A stretch of DNA of 64,000 nt, taken from assembly GCF_008831285.2 (NCBI RefSeq), contig NC_045144.1, positions 6,284,575-6,348,574 of the forward strand, written 5' to 3'. Below, piece after piece: positions 9,824 through 21,300 of the stretch (position 1 is its first letter; every line of letters begins with the position of its first letter). The stretch is from Nymphaea colorata. Taxonomy: Eukaryota > Streptophyta > Magnoliopsida > Nymphaeales > Nymphaeaceae. Both the position numbers and the translations under genes were made by a program. The notes below the pieces were generated by a model. The model was not told the origin of the DNA and did no database searches. It saw only the letters and a program-made list of their open reading frames with translations.

Positions 9824-12389
9824 GCAGGTCGATTCTGAAACTGTATTGTTACGAATGAGGAGGACAAGGGGATGAGTGAACACGTTAGATTTGTTTGCCC
9901 ACCAATTACGCTGGTCCAATCATAACATGACCATCCAACTCACGCTTATTGTGAACCCAACTTTTCTAACAATGGACAAACGAAGGCTTTGCTGCAACTG
10001 CATGCAGTTAGTTATCATGGATCATATATTTCAAGATAATGTACATTATGTAGATCATTCTTTTGAGAAGAAGGATTTGGAAAAACAAGTCATAAGGCTC
10101 ACATTCGAAATTTTATAAGCAATTGCTTAGATTCTCAAAACTAATTTATCAAAATGTGCCCGCATAGAAAGCGTCAACCCCAGGTTTAAAATGCTTTTGC
10201 GTACCTTAAGGCATCTACGAAGCAAGTCTATTATATGTATAAATGTTTTTATACAATCTGCAATTTACGCCCGCCGGCGTTCATTCAATATGCATTTTGA
10301 GAAAGGAACTCTTTCTTGGGGACATGGCGACAATTACCAATCAATAGGCTCACATTAAATTGCTTTTAATTACAAGAAGCAACATAAGTTTTGCATTCAT
10401 TAATCCCACCGCCCAAAAAAATGACAACAAAACAAATAATTACTTTGTGGCAAGGAGCAAATTTTTCATTGGAAAAAAATTTGAGCTTAGACAAAGAAAT
10501 GGGTCGGGTTTAAAAATGGCATCTGATTAGATTTGGGTGGGTACTTAACTAAATATCCGATCGGACTAAGTTCTCCTATCCAGTAACCATACATTTTAAA
10601 AATTGCACTTATTTTCAGTTTAAAAGTAAGATTCGCATTCGAATGTCAGTCTAAAAAGGGATTCAATTGGATTCATATTGTGGAATTTGAATTTATGTAT
10701 CGATATGGTATATGTTTTTCTCCATTCGGATTGGAATCCAATTGTGTGAACATCCGACGAAAACAGATACAGTAACAAGTAATCCTATCCAGTGACATTC
10801 CTCTCCCTGGGGCATCTTCATTTTGTCTAGCTATATGTATGAAATTATTTTTTGAACTGCAGGGACAGAAATTCTTTACTGGTACTAGTTACTTCTCCTA
10901 TGCACTCATGTCTCCACAATTTGAAGAAGGGTACAGAAATAACAGAAAGAAGACGCTGATTCGATAAACTTTTACCTTTTAGACCGCTTCTGCAGAGATA
11001 CGTGGACACGGTTTGCACATTGGATTATCTGCCCCTGTTGAATATGCCAAGGATGGCACCTCCAACAACTGATAAATTTTCGAGAGCATACTCTGTCAAG
11101 ATGTTCAAGAGTATAGCATAGCTCATTAATATATTAAATGGTTCTACAGAATACCGCATATTCTAATGGTATAAGAGTATCTGACTAGATCAGCCTTTAA
11201 AAATGCATTGAACGTTTGAAATGGCACTTCTAGAATGCAAATCCAGTGTCAATTTATAAGAAATTCTAAAATCACCTATATGTTCAACAGTTTCTATAGA
11301 ACATATAAATTAAGTTCAGAAAAGTACTAACCTCTTTCTCTCTCCTCCCTCATTACACAATAAGAGATCAGCCTGATTTTATTTGTTTAAGATGCGAAAT
11401 TTGCTCGTAAATGGCCCTTATGAATTTGACAAAAAGTAAATATTTCAGTATAGCTAAAAAGCATCCTAAAAATTCAAGCTCATTATAAAGGGCTAGAAGT
11501 TCAGAATCGTACGACCAATGCCAAGTCACATTGCCTTAATAAATACATAAATACATATAACGAGTCAAAAACAAAGTCTAAGATAATTAACAAAATCTCT
11601 CCTTCACACACACGCACGCACGAGCGCATACAGGCCTTTAAAGATGTAGTATCACTAAAAGAATTCACAAACATTCTGAAGGAATGCATGAGAAATTCGT
11701 CTACCGTGACCCCAAACCCATCTCCCCTTTCTAATGGGCAACTCGCAGCTCGTGGGCAGGTGAAGTTTCATGCATCCTCCTCTGTGGCTACAAGTACGTG
11801 ACAGCCTCAAACCATTTACTTGAACAGGCTTAAAATGGGACGGACACAGAAAAGATCAGCTCCTAGTTCTATTGTATACTAGTAAACAAAAGGATCGTGC
11901 AAGTAATTCTGAATTTAACCACAGCCAATTCGTCATTGCAACACAGAGTGGCTGAAAAATTGGTGCTACACATTTCTTTCAATTTTGAAGCCAACTCACT
12001 AGTCATGAAACACTACGGTCGTAGTAAAAAAGACGTATGGAGGACGCATTGAAGTGGAAGAACTCACTGAAAAGGATGAAAATCCTAGAATGATAAACTG
12101 AATAGTGCATACCAGGAGAAACCAAACGGAAAGGGACCTGCACATGCACACAAGGTGATAGGCAACAGAGATGCTAGAACCTCCTCTTTATTTGTCATGT
12201 CCCCGTCCTATCCAAAACTTAACTCGCAGTTGTCAAAAACCATCTTTGACCCAGCTCAGTACAGTTACACATAATCCTTCTCCACCATAAAGACAAAAGT
12301 ACAAGATATGTTTTTCCCCTAGAAGATGGATGAGGAAAATGATGAAGAAACTTGCCATGAGCTGAAGAAAACTAGCAATCATATTCCCC
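9822..12389. other. Intergenic, promoter side of THE1-like and 3' side of ASHR2
   Basis: No conserved coding frame. The part near 9822-10100 should hold the upstream region of the kinase gene. A degenerate AT-rich repeat with 'atatccgatcgg' and 'tccattcggattggaatccaa' motifs lies at about 10500-10800 and resembles the one near 1715-2080. The last few hundred bases before 12390 should be the 3' untranslated region of ASHR2. Confidence 0.45.
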
Positions 12390-13895
12390 TCACTCATCCA
12401 GCATATCATCTTCGTTGACCCCAGAATCCTCATCCTCTTCAGGTTTAAATTGGCCACAGACATTACACTCTAAAACATGTGAAGGCATACCATTTTCAGG
12501 GGGCAAGGGGGCCAAAGTTCCACCACAATTCTCTCGGTCACACAGAAATTTCATAAAAAAGTATTCATGGGGGAAATCCTGCTCATCTCCGCTGCCATCC
12601 CACCCTCCATCCGGACCATCCATTTGTTCATCCTCATCCATGTCTTCTTCATCTTCATCCTTCCAGTTCATCTCAATTTGACAACGGTCACAGTTGCATG
12701 TAAATCCATAATCCTCAGAAAGCCTTGTTTGTCTGTCTTTGTAGTTCCAATTGATGGGAAAGTAACTCAGACATACCTCTCTGCCTGCTGGAATGTCATG
12801 TAATGCTCTGATGATGATACTGGTATTACCATCACCAGGGTTGTCAAAATAATCGAACCTGCAAAAAACCAACCACACATTGTGAATCAAGCAAAATGAA
12901 GGAGACCAAGTCATAAATATAATAGGTCCTGGTTGGTGCACAACGCATGCTATCAAGGTAATGGTGCTACAGGGAACATCTTTCAGCACAAAAGCTTAGA
13001 CAGAAAGGTTTTCCAATGGGTAATCAAGAAGCATGATACGACCAGAGATACATGTGAAGCCTAGAAGTTTCAATTTAATACCTCTTCTTCACATTATTCA
13101 TTTTGGAATTTTTCCAATTCATCTCATAATCATAAAAACAAAAGTTAAATAACTGTTTGATAATTTACATTTAGCTGAAGTTACAGTTACAAAATGATTT
13201 AGATGAAAAGAGAGAGAGAGAGACCTGCAAGCATTAGGAAGGCAGTCATGGTTGAAAAGGGAAGCTTGGGGATAGATGGCATATGCCCTCACTAATCGTT
13301 CACCACTGTCCTTCAAGGGCTCCATAATCCCGAAGGCGTTCTGCTTATCCTTCGACAACAGCAATGCAGTCAGCACAGGAGATGCTTCTACGCCCTTTGG
13401 TAGTGGATGAAGAGCGATAACAGCTAAGATGAAAGAATGGAGGAGGTGGGATTCAGGGCTCTCCACGCCACTGCCTTGGAAGGACAAGAGAAGGCTGAAA
13501 TCAGAGGGAGAGACAGAGGAGAGGTTATAGGCAGCAATGAGGAAATTGGCCTGGGTTCGAAGGTCAGGGCTGAGGGTAGAAGCAGAGCGGAGACAAGTGA
13601 GTGCCTTGCAAACCCACGAGGAGTGTGAGGATGCAAGGGCAGAGGACTGGCAATTGGGGCTGCAGAAACGTGCATGGTCTGAACACGAAGGACAAGATAG
13701 TAACGGTGCCGCATTCGGTTCAGGAGAGGACAATTTTCGGAAGCAACCAGCACAGACCACGGGGCCGTCGTGATCATGGTGAGAAAGGTAGACAAGGATG
13801 GGGCGGTCCCTCAGAAGGATTTGGCCTGCAGGGATCGGCTCAGATGCTACCAGTGCCCGTCCCTTCCCTTGAATATTTGTGGGTTTAACCAACAT
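12390..13895 (-). CDS. ASHR2: SET-domain protein ASHR2 (histone methyltransferase-like), two exons
   Basis: Exon 1 is 13225-13895 (ATG at 13895) and exon 2 is 12390-12858. The splice TTGCAG|GTCTCT to TTTGCAG|GTTCGA splits an Arg codon cleanly and gives 379 residues, close to Arabidopsis ASHR2. The protein is a split SET domain with an inserted MYND-like zinc cluster (Cys48, 51, 68, 71, 78, 82, 96). SET motifs are FNHDCLPNACR (214-224), GREVCLSYFP (249-258) and the post-SET CNCDRC (278-283), followed by an acidic low-complexity region and a conserved C-terminal Cys-pair segment (FLCDRENCGGTLAPLPP; LECNVCG). The order is that of SMYD-like SDG proteins, which use S-adenosylmethionine to methylate lysines; the substrate of ASHR2 is not shown by sequence. 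All expected motifs are present and the frame is intact. Confidence 0.95.
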
Positions 13896-15490
13896 CTCAT
13901 ATTATAGTACAAGACACCTTCAGTTGAATAATTAGTTACTGAGCTATTCAAAGTATTGCTCACCCATCACAATCTCATGATCTTTAATCCCTTGTCCTAT
14001 TAAACAACATACTCAGATTAGTTTATAATCTAATCTTAACTCTGAAGTCTGATCCAAAGAAAGATGGTAAGAAAGAAAGGAAAAAGGCAAAAATGAAAAT
14101 GCCCAAAGTAGATAAGGGATCACGTCAGCAAACCACACATGTATACAATACGCAATCAGAACTACAGCTGGAGGGACCTGTTAACTTGGTATCTCATCCC
14201 AAGCTACACATCCAAAAAAAAATTCAAAAGTGCTTATAAAAGTAAAAATACATAGTACAACAGAACCATAAAATTTTAAGCATCCTGCATTCAAAAAAAA
14301 ATAGTTTGAACTTTGAAGGAGCTGCCAAGGAAGAAAAGAGAGAGTTATGAAGGAGGTTGTACAGGTGAGGTAAGGTTGCTGAGGAGAAATAAAATGATCT
14401 GCAGCTGCAACTTTTGACTAATTGATCTCCTTTTTTCAAACAGTTTGGACACAGATTTTATCAGGACTGAAATTGACAACGTAATATAATGTTCACATTA
14501 CATTGAATGATCACAATACATTTAAACTGAACCAGTTCTCAAGCGCTTATGTAATGCAAACCTGTATCCTATACATTCAAAATGAGTGGAATAGTAATTA
14601 AGATGTGAAAATTTCTGCAGTGCCGTCAATTTTTGCATCCCATTATAGCCAATTCAGATGTGAAAATTGGAACTTATTAACAGGTCTTCTTTCAACATCC
14701 AAGAAAATTCGTGTGATTATTGAAATTCAAATTAAAATTGAGAACGTTGGTAATAGTTAGTTAATTAACTGTTTTTCTTTCCTTCCCTCACTTAGCCATC
14801 AAACACCAATAAATTTCTCCAGGTGAACTTTTCCTAGCTAATCAAGCACACATCATTTTAGGATGAGGTGAAATTTCTACTCATCTACCCTTTACAAAGG
14901 GGACTTTCTCCTAGTGAAATTTCCCCACCAAATCAGGAGAAACAATCAAACGCCCCCTCAGTTCCATCAGTTTTAGGTAGTTTTGCATCTAGATTTTCAT
15001 TGTTGAAGAACCCAAGTTAGGAAAACAACAAGAAAGAGTACACCACTCACTAATTCACATTTTTTTTCTGCTCACCAGAACTTAAAAAAAGGTGCTTAAA
15101 ACATAATAAGATCTGAAATGAAGCTACAACAAAGGAAAAGAGAAAGAAAACAAGCAACGACACACCAAGCAGAGACATACACCACATTTCACAGGATCAT
15201 GCCCGACCGCTGATGGATGTGGAGAGACCTCGAGGCTTAGGAACTGTCAGAAAGTCCATCTGAGCAAGCACGATGCCTAGTCTGTCAGTCTTTAACAGCC
15301 AGGTAAATTTCACTGAGGGAGAGTACTGGCTTCTCCTCTTGAAATCTCACCCACGTATAACACAAAGGAATCCAACCTCCCCTTACTTCCTTCTGGCGAT
15401 CCGCACAGCCAGGACATAAAAAGACAGCGATGGGGAAAATGGGAGGAAAAAACATAAAAAGTAATCACAAGAAAAGACGGCAATGCTCAC

Positions 15491-15640
15491 CGAAGGGGAC
15501 GATGGAGGCAGCGAATGCACTTGCGAAGCAGGCGGCTGAGAGAGAGAGAGAGACAGAGAGAGCAGAAGCAAATTGTACTGCTGCTGCTGCGGTCCTGTGC
15601 TGCTGCAACGAAGAGGGCTGTGGAGAGAGAAAAACCAGCC
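15491..15640 (-). other. Possible 5' UTR exon of ASHR2
   Basis: On the minus strand a CT- and GCAGCAGC-rich stretch ends in CCTTCG|GTGAGC at 15491/15490, a good donor site, 1.6 kb upstream of the ASHR2 start codon. The A of that start codon directly follows an AG (ATATGAG|ATG at 13896/13895), so a leader intron joining the two is possible. The exon start is a guess. Confidence 0.3.
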
Positions 15641-15894
15641 CTAAATTCCTAATGGGCCAAAAAAAAAATTGGGAAAAAGAATCCCGAATCCAACGAAAAG
15701 TTTTGACGGGATGTTTCCCACGCGTTTGCTAGGCCGATCAAGTTTTCCCAAAACTAGGGTTGGAAGGTGGAATTCCGGCGGTCTAACTCTCCTTAAATAT
15801 GCTAACCTGAACGAACATTGCTTGGAAATAACACTGAACGGGATAGAGTTGAACTTAGCTATTCAATGGATTGAAATCAGTCACTAGGACCCAA

Positions 15895-16350
15895 CGCTTG
15901 AAACTCGAGCCTGGGCCTGGCTCGATACCCAATACTAGAGCTCGGGTTCGGCCAGCTTGGTTAAAATAAAAAAATATATTTTTTTTAATATAAAATAAAA
16001 AAAATTTGAATATAAAATATATTTTTAATAATAAATTATATATTATTATTAAATAATTAACAAAAAAATTAATCAGGCCGACCCCAATCGGCCCGATAAT
16101 ATATCGAGCCGGGTACCAGGTATCCGTTGAATACCCGAGCCCATTGCTCAGGCTTAGTGTCTAGGCTGGGCATGGGACAGGCTGGCTCGAACCTCGAACC
16201 TAGTTTGGCTCGATAACAATAATAACAAACACTAATATAAAGTAAATTTATAAATAAGTTACCAGATCAGCTTCAGCTGAGACCTACCCAATAACTTATC
16301 GGGTTGGCCCAACAGCTGATATGTGGCTCGAGCCCATCCCAGCGCCAAGC
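15895..16350. mobile_element. Decayed hAT-type MITE, relative of the 59.4-kb copy
   Basis: GC-rich arms with 'cgagcctgggcctgg', 'cggcccgataatatatcgagcc' and 'gggctcgagccc'-like motifs flank an AT-only core. The same architecture and words (gcctgggcctgg, gcccgataat, ggctcgatgtcc) occur in the element at 59400-59723, which has clear ends. Here the ends (TAGGACCCAACG and a right end reading TAAAGCTTGGCG in reverse complement) are only loosely inverted and no target duplication was found. Confidence 0.4.
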
Positions 16351-16409
16351 TTTAGATGCATAATTAGAATTTTTGGAAGGGAATTTATGCTGCAACACAA
16401 ATTGTGGAT

Positions 16410-16590
16410 TTATTTTGTAAGTTGAACCATTATTCCATTGTCATATACTTGTTTTCTAATATAACAAGTCAATATAGGCTTATTTAAGCTATTATAAACT
16501 TATTTTGTAAGTTGGACCATTATTCCATTATCATATGCTTATTTTGTAATGTGTGACAAATTTTCTCTTATTCATGTTTTATTTTAGGCA
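16410..16590. repeat. Imperfect 90-bp direct repeat
   Basis: The phrase ttattttgtaagttg(a/g)accattattccatt(g/a)tcatat(a/g)ctt starts at 16410 and again at 16500, giving a 90-base period with a few differences. It looks like a local tandem duplication in spacer DNA. Confidence 0.7.
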
Positions 16591-18386
16591 GTTAGGGAAA
16601 ACTTGAAAGAGAAACGGCATATATCATAAATTGATCCCATCTGCTTAGAAAACGTTAAGGTGTTGGATTCCAAGAGGAAGATCTAAAGTACTGGTTAACA
16701 AAAGTCCATATACATTAGGGGTGATATCAAATGTGAAAAAGATTTTACATAAATGATAATGAGAATGCAGATAATATCAAGAATGATTGCATGAACAAGT
16801 TCATGTTAAAAAAATCCCGGTTTGTTATGTTACATTACGATGCATTGCCCATCCAACCATTGGCCTAATCGATAAACGTCAGAACAAGCACTTCACAATA
16901 TTGGTTAAAAATTTCGGAGCGATTCATCTTAAATGATGTTGCCCAGTACAGCTATAATTCTGCCTACTAAGGAAATGTCAAATAAAATACGTTTAGAGCG
17001 CATTTGGCAGCGGAAACACAAACAAAGTGTTCCATAAATGTATTTCAAATCTGCCGAGTCTTTGGGATAGAATCAAAGAGAATTGTCATAGTCTGGGGAG
17101 GGAGGCCATAAAGTTACATAAGCTCTTACATAACGTGATTTTTTTTTTTTTTTTTTTAACATAGATTCCAAGTTCCAACCGTCCAAAGAATAAAGCCTTT
17201 TTCTCCAACATGTAAGCTCGATTTTACAAGTTGAAAATTTTTCTGCAAGTCTTCTCATAAAATCAACACATATGCATAGCCTCACATGAGTTCCATTCCG
17301 ACTATATTTTAGAATCAAAGACATCGGATTTAGACTGCAGGCTAAGGATGGCATGGGGGTCACCTTACTTCTCTATATGAGTAATTTTAAAGGAATTGCA
17401 ACCCTTCAGCTGCTGATGTTCTGAGCATGCTTTAGGGTGAGATGGATGGTAATCCCACTACCCGAGTGAGAGGCCGAAGCCCGTCCTTCTCCAGACCTTG
17501 GTTTTCAGGTGGACTTATGATAATTACCCTTCAACTCGAGTATTGTAAATACCATTACTTGCAGTTCAAAGGTGTAGCATACACAATAATCAAAGAGAGA
17601 ACGCTCGGGCTATGCCATGCTCAGGCCTACCAGCTATCTCCTAAACATGCTTTGCTTAAATTCTTCTGCAAATTCCTTGGTTGGTATGGGATGGGAAGAG
17701 AAAAAGAGTATACTCTACTCTGTCTCTGTACATTCTTTTATTGGTTCGCAATATGGGGATGAAGAGAGTACAAATTAGTGAGCGACATAAAAGTGCAAAA
17801 ATGTCATCCTTTCTCTCAAATCAAACTCTCATTCTTCTAAATCGCTCAGTAATTGGATGGCGATACCAAAACATAGATGCATTTAACATCTACCAATGGA
17901 TGTTAGAAAATTTAAAAAGATATGCATACGTATATCATTTTTAATAATCCATGCGAATCTCCTCTAATGTTACGTATTTCTTTTCACGAGTTCATGGCGC
18001 AAGCCATACACATTTTCAACATAGCTGCGGATGTTTGTTATTGTTAGTGACTTTTTAGAAAAATTTAAAGCTGTAAGTAAATTTTTTACCACAAATTTGA
18101 CTCTGCCTACTTATCATTGGCTCAAAATCAAGTGTGCACATCTTTTGGACAGCAAGTCATGTCAACTTGGATAAGATGCTAGCTTTGATGAATCCGTGTA
18201 TAACTTGCATGAAGCATTGGCTGCAGTTACTGTCACACTTTTAACAAATGAAGGATTATGCACTAACAATGCAAAAAATGGGCTAATTCGAAAAGCCACA
18301 TACAGACAAGACTCCGCAATCTTGTCGGCAAAGCAGGCACCTTGAGAATACCCATTTTTGATCTGCTAAACTGAAGAACAACCACA

Positions 18387-21300
18387 TTAATACATAACAT
18401 GTGATTTCTTTAGAGCTTGATGTTCATACATACATATACTCTCCCCCACGGACCGCATTTGCTGCACCCTTACGTTCTTCCTCCTCTTCTTTCTCTTTTC
18501 TTTGCGGCTCTCATAGGCATAATCATCTGTTGGCAGTTCGAATCTGCAGATTGGGCAGGAGTTGTGCCCATCCTGTCGTATAAAAGGTTACATAAGAAAT
18601 CACTGGCTACAAACCAAAGTGTTTGCACTCTAGAGAATAACAACTCCATTATATGGAGTTCCAATAAGCAGAAAGCCATTCGAACATGACACAAGGGACA
18701 CACTCTTGTATCTAAGTTAGTGAAGAATATTAAGGGACTTATAAAAAGAGTTGGTAAATAATTGATTGATTGTCCTAGTTTCTAACCTTTTTTGAGCTGA
18801 AACCAAAACTAATAAAGGTTGGGTTGAAATCCATCAGTCAACTAATAAAGGATATACCAAAGCACAGTTCAACACTTGAACTTATGGTTCCACACACACA
18901 GACACATCCCTCAAGGAGGATGGAGATTGTAACATCTCAAAAATTTAGTCTATGAAAAATATAAAGGGACTTATAAGGGGGTCGTTAATTGATTGGTTGT
19001 CATAACTCTCAGTCTTTCTTCAAACTGAAACCAAAACTGCTAAAAGGCAGGTTGAAATCCACTTCACCAAACGGGTTGTGACATTAATATACACAGGCAC
19101 CAGGATGACAAGAATTTTTCATTATGAGGGCCAAACTATAGTTTCATTTTTCAAAATTTTTATATAAGACTAAACGAAAATTTTTAAAAATTGCATGTAA
19201 GTTTTTTAAACGATTTGATATGATTTTGGTTACAAGTGGATCGATGATTATTTTTTTAACATAGGAAAAAAATTGCATACCAGCCATGGTTTCAAACAAA
19301 TTGGGTGAAACAAATGCTTGCAAGGCATCTCCTGCATCATGTCATTTGCAACCAAGTTCTCTCTACAAACTGCGCATTCAGTTTCTTTTCCAAGCTTTGA
19401 TAATATTTCATCAGTTACTTCAATGATTGGAAGCTTGGCAACAACCGCCTTGGAAGCTGGTGGAGGTTTCTCTGGTCCAGCACCAATTTCCTGATGAAAA
19501 AAGGGATGTCAGTTAAAAACACTTAAAGACCAAAGGACGTGCATAGTCATTAGTCAGCCATATCAGTGGATATTTCAAGTCATCTTTCTTCAGCAAAACC
19601 ATGCACAACATGAAAGAGACGATTTTGTGAATGTGTATGAGAGAGACTATTTAGCTGCTGGGATTTCTTTTTTATTCTTTGCAGCCCTTTTTCAGCGTCT
19701 CTTCTCTTCTTCTTTGTGAGTGGTTTTGGACCAACTAAAATTCTAACACAACTAGTCATAACCACCACGTCAAGCCAAAGGAACATGTGGACATAAATGC
19801 TGTTGTCAAGTCAGACACTTCTGCCAATATCTAAGAATGTTTTGAACTTTGCATGTCTGAAAAGTTATGTCTCAGCATATTTCAATCTGACGATCACTTT
19901 CTTTTAGACTATTATTTCCAAACTCTGTTTTCTCATTTGTCCAAAATACAAATGGCTTCAATAAACAGAATCCATAAATCTGAAAAAGAAAATTCATAAA
20001 TCTTCCAGGAAGATTTTATCTGCTTATAGATAATAACTATCACAGAGGAACCTAAGATGCTAAACCTGGCATTGATTGGGTAAGTTATATGACACTTACA
20101 GGAAAAGGAAAAAGAAGAAATTCATAGAATGCCCAACGATGAGAAAAAGACAAGAAGATACCTGCAAGGAAGTCTCAATTGCACTATGAAGAGCATCTAG
20201 CCCTCTGAATCCTTCAATACTGTTTACCACCTCTTGTAGGTACACCCTTGTCGCTGCATCAGCTGATTCCCGGAGATGTTCTAGTGGCTGTGAAGATCCA
20301 GCTCCATCATCACCCAACTCTTGCGTGACTGCCAAGGCTGTAAGGACATTTTGTGCAACAAGCCATGCAGGTGGTGGAGGTTCAGCTCCCACTGTCAGAT
20401 GTCCCTCGAAGAGAAATCTTGAATCTGTTTGAGAATAAAAAGCCTTACCTTTTGTGTAAATATCAGGTACATTGAGATAAAATGTGCCAGAAAAAAGAGG
20501 CAATGTTTTGTGACTGGGATACATATCAAATACTTTAGATCTGATTGAACATTGCTGCAGCTTTTTATACATCTGAATGAAAGTATCAGATATGCAGTGT
20601 AAGTTGGATTTATATTATTAAACTCCTTGAAACTTAAGAGATTAAATAGATTTACTTGGATCCAACTGGAAGTGGTTTTAATATCTCATACATATGCCAG
20701 TTCTTTAAACAAAAGGACTTTCTCCCTATTAAGCAGTAAGCACTGTGCCAACTGCCAATGAAACCCAAACTTTGCATGTCATCAAAAGACTAAAGTCTCA
20801 ACAGTTTACGCAGTTAGCCACTTACTAAATCCCACAAAGGTGTTCATGTGCTATTCCTGTCTTGCTTTGCCAAGGTACCAGTAATATCTGGCCAAAGGAT
20901 GAAAGGTTGAGTTCATATTATCTCGTTAGTCGTTACTCGTTTAGGAAAAATACATTTTTCAGAGAACCTTATGCAATAAATTATTCCACTACAGTACACA
21001 TTATCAAAAACAAAGATGAAGTTATAAGAAATTTGTAAACTTCCTCACCTAGACATTTTTCCTAAATTAATAAAGATAATAACAACTAAGGGCAAACAAA
21101 AATAACAGGAATAACATTTCAAATACTTGATTGCAAGCATTGCATGATCCATAAATTCAAGGAAAAACTGCAGTTACAACACAGAACACAAGAATTCATA
21201 CTTGTATTATTTTGAGCAGAGTCTGCAGAATCAGATTGATTTTCAGACTCGAGCAAATATTGGCGAGCACTAGTTGCACATGCAGTTAAATGCTCCTTTT

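Larger units (their letters stand above)
13896..18386. other. Intergenic with repeats, no further gene seen
   Basis: Apart from the possible ASHR2 leader exon, the region is AT-rich with low-complexity runs. It contains a GC-armed, AT-cored repeat (15895-16350) and an imperfect direct repeat (16410-16590). Open frames of up to about 100 codons near 17440-17760 resemble no family I know. A short motif in that frame (aatcccacta...gaggccgaagccc) recurs in inverted form near 28090-28150, which suggests a dispersed repeat. Confidence 0.45.

Noticed and set aside
9764-9919. N-terminal extension of the kinase with an Arg-Glu repeat
   Set aside because: It has no ATG (the frame opens at TTG) and is made by the GA microsatellite of the leader; related kinases have no such segment.
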